Below the pieces are notes generated by a model, which saw only the letters and a program-made list of their open reading frames with translations, ran no database searches and was not told the DNA's origin. Below are positions 21,747 to 31,565 of a DNA stretch of 64,000 bases, piece after piece. Source of the stretch: Doryteuthis pealeii (taxonomy: Eukaryota; Mollusca; Cephalopoda; Myopsida; Loliginidae); contig CM042139.1 in NCBI GenBank assembly GCA_023376005.1, positions 140,538,980 through 140,602,979 of the forward strand, read 5' to 3'. A program made the position numbers and the translations under genes. Every line of letters begins with the position of its first letter. Positions within the stretch are counted from its first letter, which is position 1.

Positions 21747-22634
21747 CAGGGTGTTCGGAATAAATTTAACATATTTGTATTTGGTTATTTTTCTTCGTAG
21801 GTTGGAGGTATTGAGGCACACTACGCATTATTTAAAAACTTGAACCCTTCTTCATTCATTCTTTATACGTGATGACATAGAATTGATGACTAGAACCCAC
21901 CTGAATCATGGAAGAGAATAACTTGTTTCATGAGGATCTGCGCCAGCCATCAAAATAAGGATATTATGGTTGCTGACCAATGCTCTCTGAACATTATAAA
22001 ATCAATCAGGCATGAACTGGAGAATTGCAATGGAGACTACGAGGCTGTGGCTAGAAGAAAGCAACATAATAGACGATCTGATTGCGTTCGTACAGCAGAA
22101 TACCACGAACATATACAGGAAAAGTATTGGGGGACCCTTAGATGCCTACGTGTAGTTGCTAAACACTGTAGTCAAGCCCTGGATAATAAGGGTAGCCAAT
22201 GGTAGGCCATATGTATGACAGCAGGATTCGGCTCTCTGCCACACCTCTGGGAAAAGTCAAAAATGTTTGTCGGTGAATTTTTACGACTACACCAGCCCCA
22301 ATGTTTGGCCTCCGAACTCCCCTGATCTTAACCCCATGGATTATTATGTATGTGGCGCTGTTGAGAAATACCCCAATTGTCATGCCAGTACTACAAAAGC
22401 CCTGTTAATCGACAGAATTAAGGTAGTTTTTCAGACCCTTCTCAGGGAAACTGTAACATCAGCTTCTTCCAGGTTCCAGAGCAGGATTGAGGCTGTGATC
22501 GACACTAATGGCGGTTATTTTGAGCGAAACTTGTTGAAAGTAGTATAAATCCCATACTCTTTACAATCAATTAAATTTTGTAGTTACCAAGCACTTTTTC
22601 TTTTTCCATATGAAAATTTCTCCCGAACACCCTG
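21747..22634 (+). mobile_element. Mariner-type DNA transposon, internally deleted
   Basis: Terminal inverted repeats CAGGGTGTTCGG (21747-21758) and CCGAACACCCTG (22623-22634) are perfect for 12 bp. Similarity continues imperfectly inwards (AATAAATTT against GAGAAATTT). Both ends are flanked by TA, the mariner/Tc1 target. The left end lies at the end of a (TA)n tract. The element is 888 bp against roughly 1.3 kb for intact relatives, because the middle of the transposase is missing. Confidence 0.88.
21930..22548 (+). pseudogene. Mariner-like transposase remnant
   Basis: The N-terminal part (21930-22140) reads IIKSIRHELENCNGDYEAV and ARRKQHNRRSDCVRTAEYHE, the DNA-binding region. After a deletion it resumes as VVKPWI, then QQDSALCHTSGKSQKC (second catalytic Asp), then WPPNSPDLNPMDYYV (third catalytic Asp) and SRIEAVIDTNGGYFE, ending with TAA at 22546-22548. 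The first catalytic Asp region is gone. There is at least one stop (TGA in YV*QQD) and a frameshift. It cannot encode active enzyme but keeps ends that a related transposase could recognise. Confidence 0.85.
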
Positions 22635-22891
22635 TATATTTTGTTGTAAATTCATGAACAATCGTAGCCGAACCAAGCCGATATAGATATGTACTCAGGA
22701 ACATCAACTATTCTCTAGTCAAAAAATGAAAAAAATAAAAAAAATAAAAAAGAGGGGCAGTCCTTTCGTAAACTCATTTTTATTTTTCAGCATCATTTCT
22801 TCGCAATACAATTAATTCCTCGGGGTAAAATGTACATCGAATCAAAAGTTGGCTAATAATTGAGACATAGGAGTAAGCATATGCGTGTAAG

Positions 22892-22892
<1 letters not shown>

Positions 22893-22923
<31 letters not shown>

Positions 22924-22935
22924 TCTCTATCTCTC

Positions 22936-22975
<40 letters not shown>

Positions 22976-23014
22976 TGTGTGTCTGTCTGTGTCTGTGTCT
23001 ATGTGTCTGTGTCT

Positions 23015-23063
<49 letters not shown>

Positions 23064-23092
23064 TGTGTGTGTGTGTGAGAGAGAGAGAGAGC
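22893..23092. repeat. (CT)n-(TA)n-(GT)n-(GA)n compound microsatellite
   Basis: Four dinucleotide types in a row, with CTGT-type variants in the GT part. Confidence 0.95.
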
Positions 23093-24319
23093 TTGTATTT
23101 TTTAAGTGCATGTTAGCCAGAGTGATAGCCATATCACTGGGTAAGATGCTCGATTTGGCAGAAATATATCCCAAATTTCAAACTTTTACCTTTCTAGTGC
23201 AAGTGAATGTCTGCAAGTGGCACTGGTAGCTCCATATAGATAATGTGTTCCCATTTTCTCTGCAGTGATCAGTTACTTTCTTTGCTATTCAAACTATAGC
23301 CGTATCAATTTTCTATTTGAAATAGCATCATTCCTACCTAACATGAACTGAGCACAAAGAAGGTCTCAGTATAACAATTACAATTTAAACAGTCTTTTAA
23401 GAAACATTTTATCAGCAAATGCATAGTGCGAGCCTGTTCAAGCCATGATCTTAACTGAAAGTAAATCGGTTAAACATTAGTAAAATAGAGCTAACATTTT
23501 TACTTGCCCAATTTCACTTGCACCACACAAATTACAGTGTAAAATATGTAATATTTTTCTCTTGTGCCCTGTATTATCATCTAAATATTTATTAGTAATT
23601 GAGAAAAGAGAGCTTGCTATTTATAGTCCTATAATAGACGTCCATATGTATATGAATATATATTCCGATGTATCTATATATCCATAGTGTCTTGCTTTAT
23701 TTTTTATAACTACTGTTGCATACTCCTCCTTATTTATTCTTATGTCTTCTACATATGCTATCTACTTCTGTCTTATTATCTTCTCATCTCCTGGCCGTGT
23801 TGAATTGTATCTGTGTCGGTGACATCTTCATATCAAGTGTTGTATCACTCTGCTTTCCACCATAGTTATTATAATCAGGAACACGCATATATATTCTTTT
23901 GGTGTACACCTAATTTCAGTTCTCGATCCTATCTTTAATTCGCATGCAGAGTAGAACAGCACAGGGCGAAAATATGCGTCTCTCCACCACGGCTGTTTTA
24001 TCGATTCTCAATTATTTGAACTCTTCCAGGAGCTTCCTGGTCACGTAATTCTATTAACTAATGTGAATCTCATTCTAGGTCAACTTAGGTTCAAATCCTC
24101 TCCAACAAACTCTATGAATTATTAATGAATTTCCATGAGTTTAATTACGGTTAAATTTAAATTCTACACTCCCCTTCATTACACAAATAATAGGCTATGT
24201 CTATTCATTATCTAACTGAAAATGTTTAATAGAGCGAATTTTTCCTAGAATTGAAGTGGGGTTTCGAACCACTAAATAGCGAGAAAATTATATGTATGCA
24301 TTGTTCTCTTCTCGAAATT
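23093..24319. other. No gene seen
   Basis: No coding motifs. A B-box-like 'ggtttcgaaccac' at 24253 may belong to the SINE that follows. Confidence 0.45.
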
Positions 24320-24540
24320 AAATTAGTGAAATAGATCACTACAAGAGGAGTTTAACAGGTTTGAATTCAGAGTTTTCCTTCTCCTAGTCTGGTTGCCTAA
24401 CCAAGGTTAAAGAGCACCCTCCGCCCAACTATTTACCCTTAGCTAGAAGAAGGGTAGTTGAATGCATGCCTTTCCCAAGAGTATTAGCACTATGTGAACT
24501 GTAGCCTTGTCCAGGATTTGTCTTTTTGTATAAGTTATAT
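24320..24540 (-). mobile_element. SINE-like repeat, family B copy (inverted)
   Basis: Closely matches 35690-35860: 'gtttaacaggtttgaattca', 'gagttttccttctcctag', 'gcctaaccaaggttaaagag', 'taccctttagc'-type spacing and 'ccaagagtattagcactatg'. Confidence 0.65.
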
Positions 24541-25440
24541 CCTCCATCACATCAGAACGATGAATTAAATAAACAACACAGAGCGATGATATAATATTCC
24601 AACCCGTCACTGTAGATATATCATTATCATCCCTGTTGTCGTTATTGTAATCGAAGCGGTAGATTTGTATGCATTGTTTCAATTTACTCTCGAGACAGTC
24701 GCTTCACTATCATCCCAGGAAAGTCATCTTTATATTATGAATAGCCATCAGTCGTCTCGATCAGTCAAACTGAAGAGAATGTAACGTCTAAATATTGTAT
24801 TTTCTTACTTAACACAATCGGAAAGAATCAGTTTTTCTAAAAAAAAAAAGAAAAGAAATTGAAGACAAAAATACTACATTGCAGGTGCAATGAATTAGGA
24901 ATTGAGATTCTTTTTGCTTCTATTGCAAAAAAAATGTCTCGAGGAATCATGTGTAGCTTGTCGTCAGTCTCTGATCAACAAGATTAGACAGAATACAATA
25001 AATAACCTCACACAGAATAAAAATCTAAAAAAACGTTTACACGACTCATCGTCTAGAAACAAGAGCTTCTATCAGGTAGAGAGATGACATTCGCTATTAA
25101 AGAAAAGGTGTTGAAACATTAAACATAGAATTATGAATTGTTCCTACACGTGCTGTCAAATTTAAGATTATTGGAATACGAATTGGTTAAGTTATTTGAT
25201 TAAGAAATGATTTTTTTTCCGAAACACACTGTACATCTCAAATAATATAGAACTTTTGAGAAACATCAATATATTATGCTCCCCATCCCCCTGGGGTTGA
25301 GCACTTTGGGTTGATTTCGCTGACGAACGCCAACTAAAGCGTAAACGCAACTCTCTCCTATAAAAGGGATGGAGCACTCTATGACGGTCTTTACATACAT
25401 AGAGATGTGTGTATTAAAACAGTTAAAATCCCCTTCGCAT
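24541..25440. other. No gene seen
   Basis: No motif recognised. A scrap at 25445-25525 has a tRNA-like look ('atggtgtctgactgacactg'). Confidence 0.4.
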
Positions 25441-25537
25441 TCTGTAGGTGATTATAGCCTAATGCTTATGGTGTCTGACTGACACTGAACCGATCGGATT
25501 TCAATCACATTTGTAGGTAGCTTACAAATGTCTAGCA

Positions 25538-25581
25538 ACACTGAAGAGCCACACTTGATAAGTCGAAACACGTGTCTGTGG
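25538..25581 (+). ncRNA. Hammerhead ribozyme, stem II enlarged
   Basis: The core CTGAAGA is at 25541-25547 and GAAAC at 25565-25569. Stem III is the palindrome ACACGTGT. The cleavage triplet is GTC, with cleavage expected after 25576. Stem I is ACA/TGT plus one further pair after a mismatch. Stem II keeps an ACTT/AAGT hairpin, but four unpaired bases separate it from the closing G-C pair. The core is intact; activity is doubtful because of stem II. A (TA)n tract follows 7 nt later. Confidence 0.6.
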
Positions 25582-25583
25582 AT

Positions 25584-25587
<4 letters not shown>

Positions 25588-25626
<39 letters not shown>
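25588..25626. repeat. (TA)n microsatellite
   Basis: Uninterrupted TA run between a hammerhead and a fold-back element. Confidence 0.95.
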
Positions 25627-25629
<3 letters not shown>

Positions 25630-25829
25630 TTTACAAAATTTTCACAGATCAATGTTCATTATAAACAGCGACCCAGGTTTCATGCTAAGGGGCAATCATC
25701 AGGCTGCTGAGCAAGATCCCATGGTGCTTGTTGAAGTTCTTTACTCAATGTCACATTTTGTATCAGATGAAACCTGGGTCGCTGTTTACAATTAAAATTG
25801 ATCTGTGAAAACTTTGTAATATAAATAAA
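25625..25829. mobile_element. Fold-back element with hammerhead
   Basis: Arms 25625-25682 and 25768-25829 are inverted copies ('acagcgacccaggtttcat' against 'atgaaacctgggtcgctgt'). About 85 bp of non-repeated sequence lies between them. One arm plus part of the spacer makes a complete hammerhead on the minus strand. In the other arm GAAAC and the cleavage site remain, but CTGANGA is lost. Confidence 0.8.
25664..25708 (-). ncRNA. Hammerhead ribozyme with complete core
   Basis: On the minus strand stem I is AGCAGC with GCTGTT (6 pairs, one G-U). The core is CTGATGA, and stem II is TGC/GCA with a CCCTTA loop. GAAAC follows, then stem III ACC/GGT with a TG loop, and cleavage triplet GTC before GCTG. 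All invariant nucleotides are present. One T-T mismatch sits at the base of stem II. Confidence 0.8.
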
Positions 25830-25906
25830 TATTAGCTCTTACAATTTGTGATTGAGCACTGTATTTTCTTTGTTTCATCACCAAAAAAATTTTGTTTTTA
25901 CATATA

Positions 25907-25907
<1 letters not shown>

Positions 25908-25961
<54 letters not shown>
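25908..25961. repeat. (TA)n microsatellite
   Basis: About 26 TA units. Confidence 0.95.
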
Positions 25962-25964
<3 letters not shown>

Positions 25965-26190
25965 AAAGTTGTCGGAGTGGTCTATTATCGGTATTTAGCC
26001 GGACAACATATCCCCTTTTTCGCTATCGCTAGACCAGGGAGATTTTTGGTTGAGGTAGTGCGCCACATCAACTGTCAGCTCCCCGCTTTACCGCTCCGAT
26101 CAGATTACACAATCGGTGATACTCATGCGCTGAGTTGGCGGGGCCGGTATCGAACTTTGCGATTCGTAGGTATGTGCTCTAAGAAACTGA
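25962..26190 (-). mobile_element. tRNA-derived SINE, family A (inverted)
   Basis: Reverse complement of 10378-10636. 'actcatgcgctgagttggcg', 'gggccggtatcgaac' (B box on the minus strand) and 'ctagaccagggagat' match. The start abuts a (TA)n tract. Confidence 0.8.
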
Positions 26191-26339
26191 GACGGATACT
26201 TGCAAACATATTACTATTTTTCTATCAATGATAATACATAAGCTTCACTGAAATTGACATAAGGCTATGTGTATGTAACAAACACGGAGGAAAGAACTGA
26301 CTACTAAGTAGTAATGATTAATTAAAATAGATATGATTG

Positions 26340-26775
26340 ATGGACTGATTTTAATGGTATTTCAAACAGACTGAGGTTATTTTATGCCTAGGGTTGAGAA
26401 TTGCATACATCGCGCGTTTGTTTTTACAGATTTCTGTACTTTCTTGTGATCTTTAATAGGGTTATATGATATTAGTCCTTTTTATATAATACAAATACTT
26501 TGCATCCAGATCTATATGACCCAGTAGTGGGGTCGTATATCGTAATACAACTCCAGGTCAAAGTGGATCTGGGAGTAATGGTAAGGAAGTAGTATTTTAC
26601 TCTCCTTAGACCTCCAGAACATGAGCCTCGCTAACTGATTCAGATTATTTGTATATTCGATACACCTATATTGTTTTGGGGTCTTACCCACTGTAGAAGA
26701 TACAGTCGACGTATTGTAAGCCCTACAGGTAGGGAAATTTAACCCAAGCTGGTCTGGATCACTGAAGAATAAACT
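26340..26775 (+). repeat. Dispersed repeat D, copy with deletion
   Basis: Leader 'gaggttattttatgcctagg' at 26370, then 'caactccaggtcaaagtgga', 'tctgggagtaatgg' and 'ggggtcttacccactgtaga'. The GC-rich middle found at 21.2 kb is missing. Confidence 0.65.
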
Positions 26776-26824
26776 GACATCATGCGGCAATTTCAGAGGA
26801 CGCCAGTTTGTAATTGTTCAATGC

Positions 26825-27721
26825 ATTAGCAAATATAGTTTTAATGTAATAAAATATTATCTTAAATCAGAAAGGCTTATGAAACTAAATAAGAATGCAG
26901 ATAAAAGATTTGAACCAGAGGGGGTATAATCGAAAAATAGAACAACTGAAACTTACTCTTCCATCAATGCCGTCTTTCATTGCTAAATTTTCTCAATTTA
27001 ACTATTTAGTTAAAATAGGAAGTAGAGAATAAAATTACAGTTATTTCATCTTGTTAATGGATTTCTTTTAAGATTTATTGAAGAGATTTTTGCTCATATT
27101 GATTAAGATAAAACCAAACAATAAAAAATCAATAGTACTTTGCACTAATTTTGAATATCAATAAGCAAATTAGCCTTCCAGTTCACACTGTAAATCGCTA
27201 TTTTGTTGTACATATAAACACAGTTGCATTTTATGAGTATGTAGATATGTCTATCATATCTAACTCCGATTTTGGCCGGGCTCTCCGGTGGCTTTTGCCG
27301 CTGGACCTTACAAGCTGACATAGTTGATTCCAGGGAGCCATCCCCCAGGCAACACCTGCCCCCTTGATTTAAAGGGACAGGGCTGGGTTTATTGCACAGT
27401 GCCTGAGGAGCCCCTTTCAGGGGGAATGCCGCCGGATCAACGCATTTTTTCACCCGCCATCCATGAGTCTCGGATCGTGGGTGGTCCCACATTAATAGGG
27501 CCTTGTGCCTAACCCGTACATGTGGGGTACGTGGTAAATATCGAGTATGTAGATATGGGCAACAGTATTAATAATGTAAAACCATTTTATTAATAATTGA
27601 GATTTAAATGAAAAATAAAATCATGGAGAATATGTCGTAAATAACTAAGCGAATTGTGACTTAAGTAGTGATATAGTTTCGGTTACAGAGAGAAAAACAC
27701 ACAATCTCCATTATGATAAGA
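26825..27721 (-). mobile_element. Non-autonomous Helitron, copy 3, interrupted
   Basis: The interior matches copies 1 and 2, and the 5' end on the minus strand (TCTTATCATAATGG) is preserved. The 3' terminal hairpin has been deleted ('agcaaatata' runs straight into 'gttttaatg'), so this copy could not terminate normally. A 293-bp foreign block interrupts it at 27250-27542. Confidence 0.75.
27250..27542. mobile_element. GC-rich insertion with 15-bp target duplication
   Basis: GAGTATGTAGATATG occurs immediately before (27235-27249) and after (27543-27557), and the Helitron copies at 6.6 and 8.1 kb have it once. The 293-bp block is therefore a clean insertion. Its composition differs sharply from the host element ('ggccgggctctccggtggc', 'cagggagccatcccccagg'). 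It has no A-rich tail or terminal repeats that I can see. A 15-bp duplication fits a retroposed sequence such as a SINE; the source is not recognised. Confidence 0.8.
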
Positions 27722-28164
27722 TTTAGTATGCTCTGTGCGTATTCGACGAATATTTTTGTGGACTGGATCTTCATTTTTCTGTTTACTAAAAGTTTTATAT
27801 AATTTCCCGGCGTTTTACATAAGAATTTGGTGTATTGGAGTTTCATGTGGTGTATGTGTGGTATGATGATTTCTCAGCGTATTGTTCTGACAAGTGGCAG
27901 GCGAGGCAATTAGATAGGGCAGTAGTATTCTTTTCGATATAGGAATTCGATCGTTGTTTAGGATAAGAGAAGAATATTTTTGTAAGGGGCAATATAATTC
28001 GTATGTGACATTTCTTAAGGTTTACTTCAGTTTGCAGAAGCGAGGTCTTGCAGATTACTTAATTGAAGGTTTTAATTTGTTGTGGTAAATGATAATATTT
28101 ATTTGTTTTCGGAGTCGACTGGAGATGTGTTATGAAGTGTAATACGGTTTAATGCACATTCATC

Positions 28165-28169
<5 letters not shown>
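27722..28169. other. No gene seen
   Basis: No repeat or coding motif recognised. Confidence 0.4.

Positions 28170-28229
<60 letters not shown>
28170..28229. repeat. (TA)n microsatellite
   Basis: About 30 uninterrupted TA units. Confidence 0.96.
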
Positions 28230-28230
<1 letters not shown>

Positions 28231-28726
28231 CCCGTCATAAGAATATTTTTTTAAATCAAATAAAAACATAAAAAAATAAATAAAAATAAAAATAATTTAA
28301 GCACACATTAACAAAACCTCATATCCCACCACTGTAAGTAATTGTAATAATCTATTATTATTATATATTTTTTGTATAACAATAAGACCATTGAAATGGT
28401 AAAAATACACCCCCATGTATGTATACATATATACACATTCTATTGGCTTTAATTAAAATAAATAACTTTAGACATACATTAATAAAACCACGTTTAATCG
28501 CTACAGACTCTATAATAATATAGACAATCCTCATCATTGTCATAAACCATTTAAACAATAGCACAAAGCGGATTTCTAACAATGTTTTTTTTATTTTGAT
28601 CCTTTGAAAAAAATGCAACTTCCGCTCCTTTTGAATTTTAAATCAGCGTTCTTCGACCGCGGACCTATAAGCAACCGTTTATCGCGAAAAAATACACACG
28701 TGAAATCGCCTGCAATTAATCAATAT
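28230..28726. other. No gene seen
   Basis: A- and T-rich sequence without recognised features. Confidence 0.45.
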
Positions 28727-28803
28727 CTTGATTAATCCAATGGATTTTACCCTGAAGATCCTTATGGTGAAACTCGAGTAGGTTATTACCATGTACCATA
28801 AGG

Positions 28804-28805
<2 letters not shown>
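28727..28805 (+). mobile_element. Single arm of a hammerhead fold-back family
   Basis: Nearly the same sequence as either arm of the fold-back at 58731-58900 (58-kb family): 'cttgattaatccaatggatt', 'accctgaagatccttatgg' and 'gagtaggttattacc'. Only one arm is present here and a (TA)n tract follows at once. It is either a monomer or a half-element. Confidence 0.75.
28749..28784 (+). ncRNA. Hammerhead ribozyme, GUA-type
   Basis: Core CTGAAGA at 28752-28758 and GAAAC at 28769-28773. Stem III is the palindrome ACTCGAGT. The triplet is GTA, with cleavage expected after 28780. Stem I is ACC/GGT (3 pairs) and stem II has two C-G pairs with a TTAT loop beyond a T-T mismatch. All invariant core positions are present. 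Confidence 0.7.

Positions 28806-28844
<39 letters not shown>
28806..28844. repeat. (TA)n microsatellite
   Basis: Uninterrupted TA run separating two hammerhead-bearing elements. Confidence 0.95.
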
Positions 28845-28846
<2 letters not shown>

Positions 28847-28932
28847 TTTCATAGAGGATTTATATATAATTGATAATTGAATCATATTACCATGACCAGA
28901 CAACTCGGCAAACACCATTTGCTACATCCGGA

Positions 28933-28977
28933 GCACTGGACAGCTGTTTCGACCTCCTTTGGTCTCATCAGCAGTGC
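28933..28977 (-). ncRNA. Hammerhead ribozyme, fully conserved
   Basis: On the minus strand stem I is GCACTG with CAGTGC (6 perfect pairs). The core is CTGATGA. Stem II is GACC/GGTC with an AAAGGA loop. GAAAC follows, stem III is the palindrome ACAGCTGT, and the cleavage triplet is GTC before CAGTGC. Every invariant nucleotide is present. The loop-free stem III cannot close well in a monomer, so dimeric cleavage is expected from what is known of PLE hammerheads. Confidence 0.88.
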
Positions 28978-29036
28978 ATACCACTCTTCACTCTGTGGTC
29001 CACTGGTTCAATCTCTAGTGGCGGAGATTGTGGTAT

Positions 29037-29081
29037 GCACTGCTGATGAGACCAAAGGACCACGAAACAGCTGTCCAGTGC
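29037..29081 (+). ncRNA. Hammerhead ribozyme, stem II damaged
   Basis: Inverted partner of the minus-strand hammerhead in the same fold-back. Stem I GCACTG/CAGTGC, core CTGATGA (29043-29049), GAAAC (29064-29068), palindromic stem III and GTC are intact. The 3' side of stem II has changed from GGTC to CCAC, which breaks its pairing with GACC. Confidence 0.75.
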
Positions 29082-29145
29082 TCCGGATGTCGCAAATGGT
29101 GTTTGCCGAGTTGTCTGGTCGTTGTAATATGATTCAATTATCAAT

Positions 29146-29151
<6 letters not shown>

Positions 29152-29240
<89 letters not shown>
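29152..29240. repeat. (TA)n-(GT)n compound microsatellite
   Basis: TA runs followed by a GT run to about 29238. Confidence 0.95.
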
Positions 29241-29954
29241 ACATATATTTTGTGATTTTGAGAGATTGATAAAAAAATTCCCTAACAATCATTTTTCATA
29301 TTTATCTTCTTTAAAGAGAATAAAATCTAATACTGAAATAATATGTAAAGTACCCCTACATACTCAACAGGAACTGGAATAATAATATACATATCTAAAT
29401 GCCATTATGCTTTTCACTTACTCCATTTTCTATCTTATTTTACGTTTAGGTCTCTTTATTAATTCTCTTCCAGAACAATACGGATCCATTTTTATATTTA
29501 TTTGCGGGCGGCAGGGAATCTACGACGAGTTCTTTCAATCAGTGAAGTAATGCATGAGTAAATATTTCACAAGGACAAAAGGTGCGAGTAAAATAAATAA
29601 TTCTAAGGCTTATTTATACAAAACAGGAGTTGAGAGAAGTCATAAAGTATTGATAATCGTCTCACGATCGTCAAATTCGTTGAATGAAAGGAACGTAACA
29701 AAAACGTACATCCTAATGGCATTCAATTATTGTGAAGATGTTGATTCAAACCTCTTATTCAGGCTTAGAGTAGTTTTTCATCTAATTAATATATTTTGTG
29801 CAACGCTCGTTTAAAGACTCTTACTCATAAATAAATAAGAAAAAACAACAACAAAAAACAACAGAAGAATACACGAAACAATGAAGCTTTGTCTGAAATA
29901 TGTATAAATAAGAGCCCCGTTTTCGTTATCTATATCGATTTTTGAATATATCAT

Positions 29955-29957
<3 letters not shown>
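29241..29957. other. No gene seen
   Basis: An open frame at 29554-29814 has no recognisable domain. Confidence 0.45.
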
Positions 29958-30024
<67 letters not shown>

Positions 30025-30046
30025 TCTATTACAATTTATCTTTATC

Positions 30047-30097
<51 letters not shown>

Positions 30098-30130
30098 ATG
30101 TGTGTGTCCATGTATGTACATATGTAATAC

Positions 30131-30174
<44 letters not shown>
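29958..30174. repeat. (CT)n and (TA)n microsatellites
   Basis: CT run 29958-30020, TA-GT tract about 30050-30110 and TA run 30133-30174. Confidence 0.94.
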
Positions 30175-30178
<4 letters not shown>

Positions 30179-30425
30179 ACATACGTGTATGTACATGTTA
30201 CATATGCATATTCCTATTACGTATGTATATACACATCATATATGTATGTATATGTGTATGAGTGCTTTTGTATTTGTTCGTGTGCGTGCGTGTATGTTTG
30301 TGTGTGTTTATCGTTGAATATAGTTTTTCAGCAATTGAACATTTTGAATAATATTTCTAACACTGATAAAACCAATTATTTTCATACAGTATTTATTTAA
30401 TATGTATTATTCAATTAATGAGCGT

Positions 30426-30428
<3 letters not shown>

Positions 30429-30507
<79 letters not shown>
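30429..30507. repeat. (CA)n-(TA)n compound microsatellite
   Basis: About 22 CA units then TA. Confidence 0.96.
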
Positions 30508-30512
<5 letters not shown>

Positions 30513-30559
30513 TTGCCGTCATCATCAGCAGAAGCTGCAGTAGCTCGCGCTTACAGCAT

Positions 30560-30720
30560 GAATTCCTCAGGTTATCTCTCACCCGCCATCAGTATCGGTC
30601 ATTGCTCCTGACAAGTCCTCGACACAACATCCAGTATCCGTACATAGCTGATCGATATAATACTTTGTTGGTCTCCTTATTCTTGTGTGTCCATGCAAAA
30701 ATATAGGAACAGCAGCTACT
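30560..30720 (-). pseudogene. LINE reverse transcriptase C-terminal tail (fragment)
   Basis: The minus strand reads HGHTRIRRPTKYYIDQLCTD, then TGCCVEDLSGAM and TDTDG. This aligns with GRPAGTYIDQLYEDAGCC at 54.7 kb and the fragment at 715-915. Only the last ~55 residues are recognisable and a stop follows. It is a truncated APE-type LINE end that lies beside a (TA)n tract. Confidence 0.75.
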
Positions 30721-30796
30721 TCTGAGAGTAGATTGTCGAGTCGAGTGCACTTGTGGGGAGCTGGCGATGCCCTCTACCCTTCATGGAGTAATGGGT

Positions 30797-30829
30797 ATTC
30801 AACGTTGTAGTATTACTACAACGTTGAAT
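30797..30829. repeat. Perfect short palindrome
   Basis: ATTCAACGTTGTAGTA and its exact reverse complement are separated by one T (16-bp arms). The word 'aatgggtatt' also occurs on both sides. No known element is recognised. Confidence 0.85.
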
Positions 30830-31194
30830 AATGGGTATTTATTCAACAGTCATACCACCAACGTACACTCTCAATGCGATGGAAAGATTATTAAAAAAAG
30901 GATCATTCATTTCGGTAGGACCCTTTAATAAGAGTCATATTGAGGCTCTTGTTCCTCCTTGGCAAAAATGAATCGACAATTGGCCAGGGAAACTATTTAT
31001 ATTCTTAGAGCAGCAAATTTTCACGACCAAATTGTATTATTTCCATGGCAATATGTAAGAGGATTCATGTTATTAGTCCCTCTTGAATAAAATAACATAT
31101 AATATAAATATCAATAATAAGCAGTGCTATATTATTTATGTCTCTTTAAGATTATTTTATATGAGTAATATTTTTTTCAAAACGACTCGAAAAA

Positions 31195-31565
31195 TGAGTA
31201 GGTATTTACCAAACCCGTTCGCTGCGATTAGGATGTGACACAAGGACACAACTTTGGGACATCTAGCGAGAATCGGACTCGCTATTCAGTAGTAAGGGAT
31301 CTGGGAGACTATCTTCATAATTATATATCTTCGACCTGTCCGTTGGTGCTTTGAATATGTTGACTATATTCCCCACAGAGATATAAGCGCCCAAATAAAG
31401 GGGTCTATTATGAAGATGTTTACGCAACCCATTTCCTACCAGTTGGATGTGATTTAAGGTTGCAAATATGGAGCATCCAGCGAAAATCAAAGTCAGTTAA
31501 CAGTAGTAATGGATCTATGAGAATAGATTGCTAACCATTACATCACGATGACACACCCTAGTACA
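31195..31565 (-). mobile_element. Tandem tRNA-like SINE units, family C (inverted)
   Basis: The minus strand reads 'catcgtgatgtaatggttag', then 'atccattactactg'. This matches the unit heads at 36161-36610, and a second more diverged unit follows towards 31200 ('ggatctgggagac', 'gaatcggactcgctattcag'). Two head-to-tail units are visible. The A-box-like TGATGTAATGGTTA is well kept and the B-box region is weaker. Confidence 0.65.

Larger units (their letters stand above)
28865..29151. mobile_element. Large fold-back element with hammerheads in both arms
   Basis: Arms 28865-28984 and 29030-29151 (about 120 nt each, few mismatches) surround a 45-nt spacer. (TA)n lies close on the left and directly on the right. 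Each arm encodes a hammerhead pointing outwards from the centre, one per strand. No protein is encoded, so movement would need enzymes from elsewhere, most plausibly a PLE. Confidence 0.9.
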
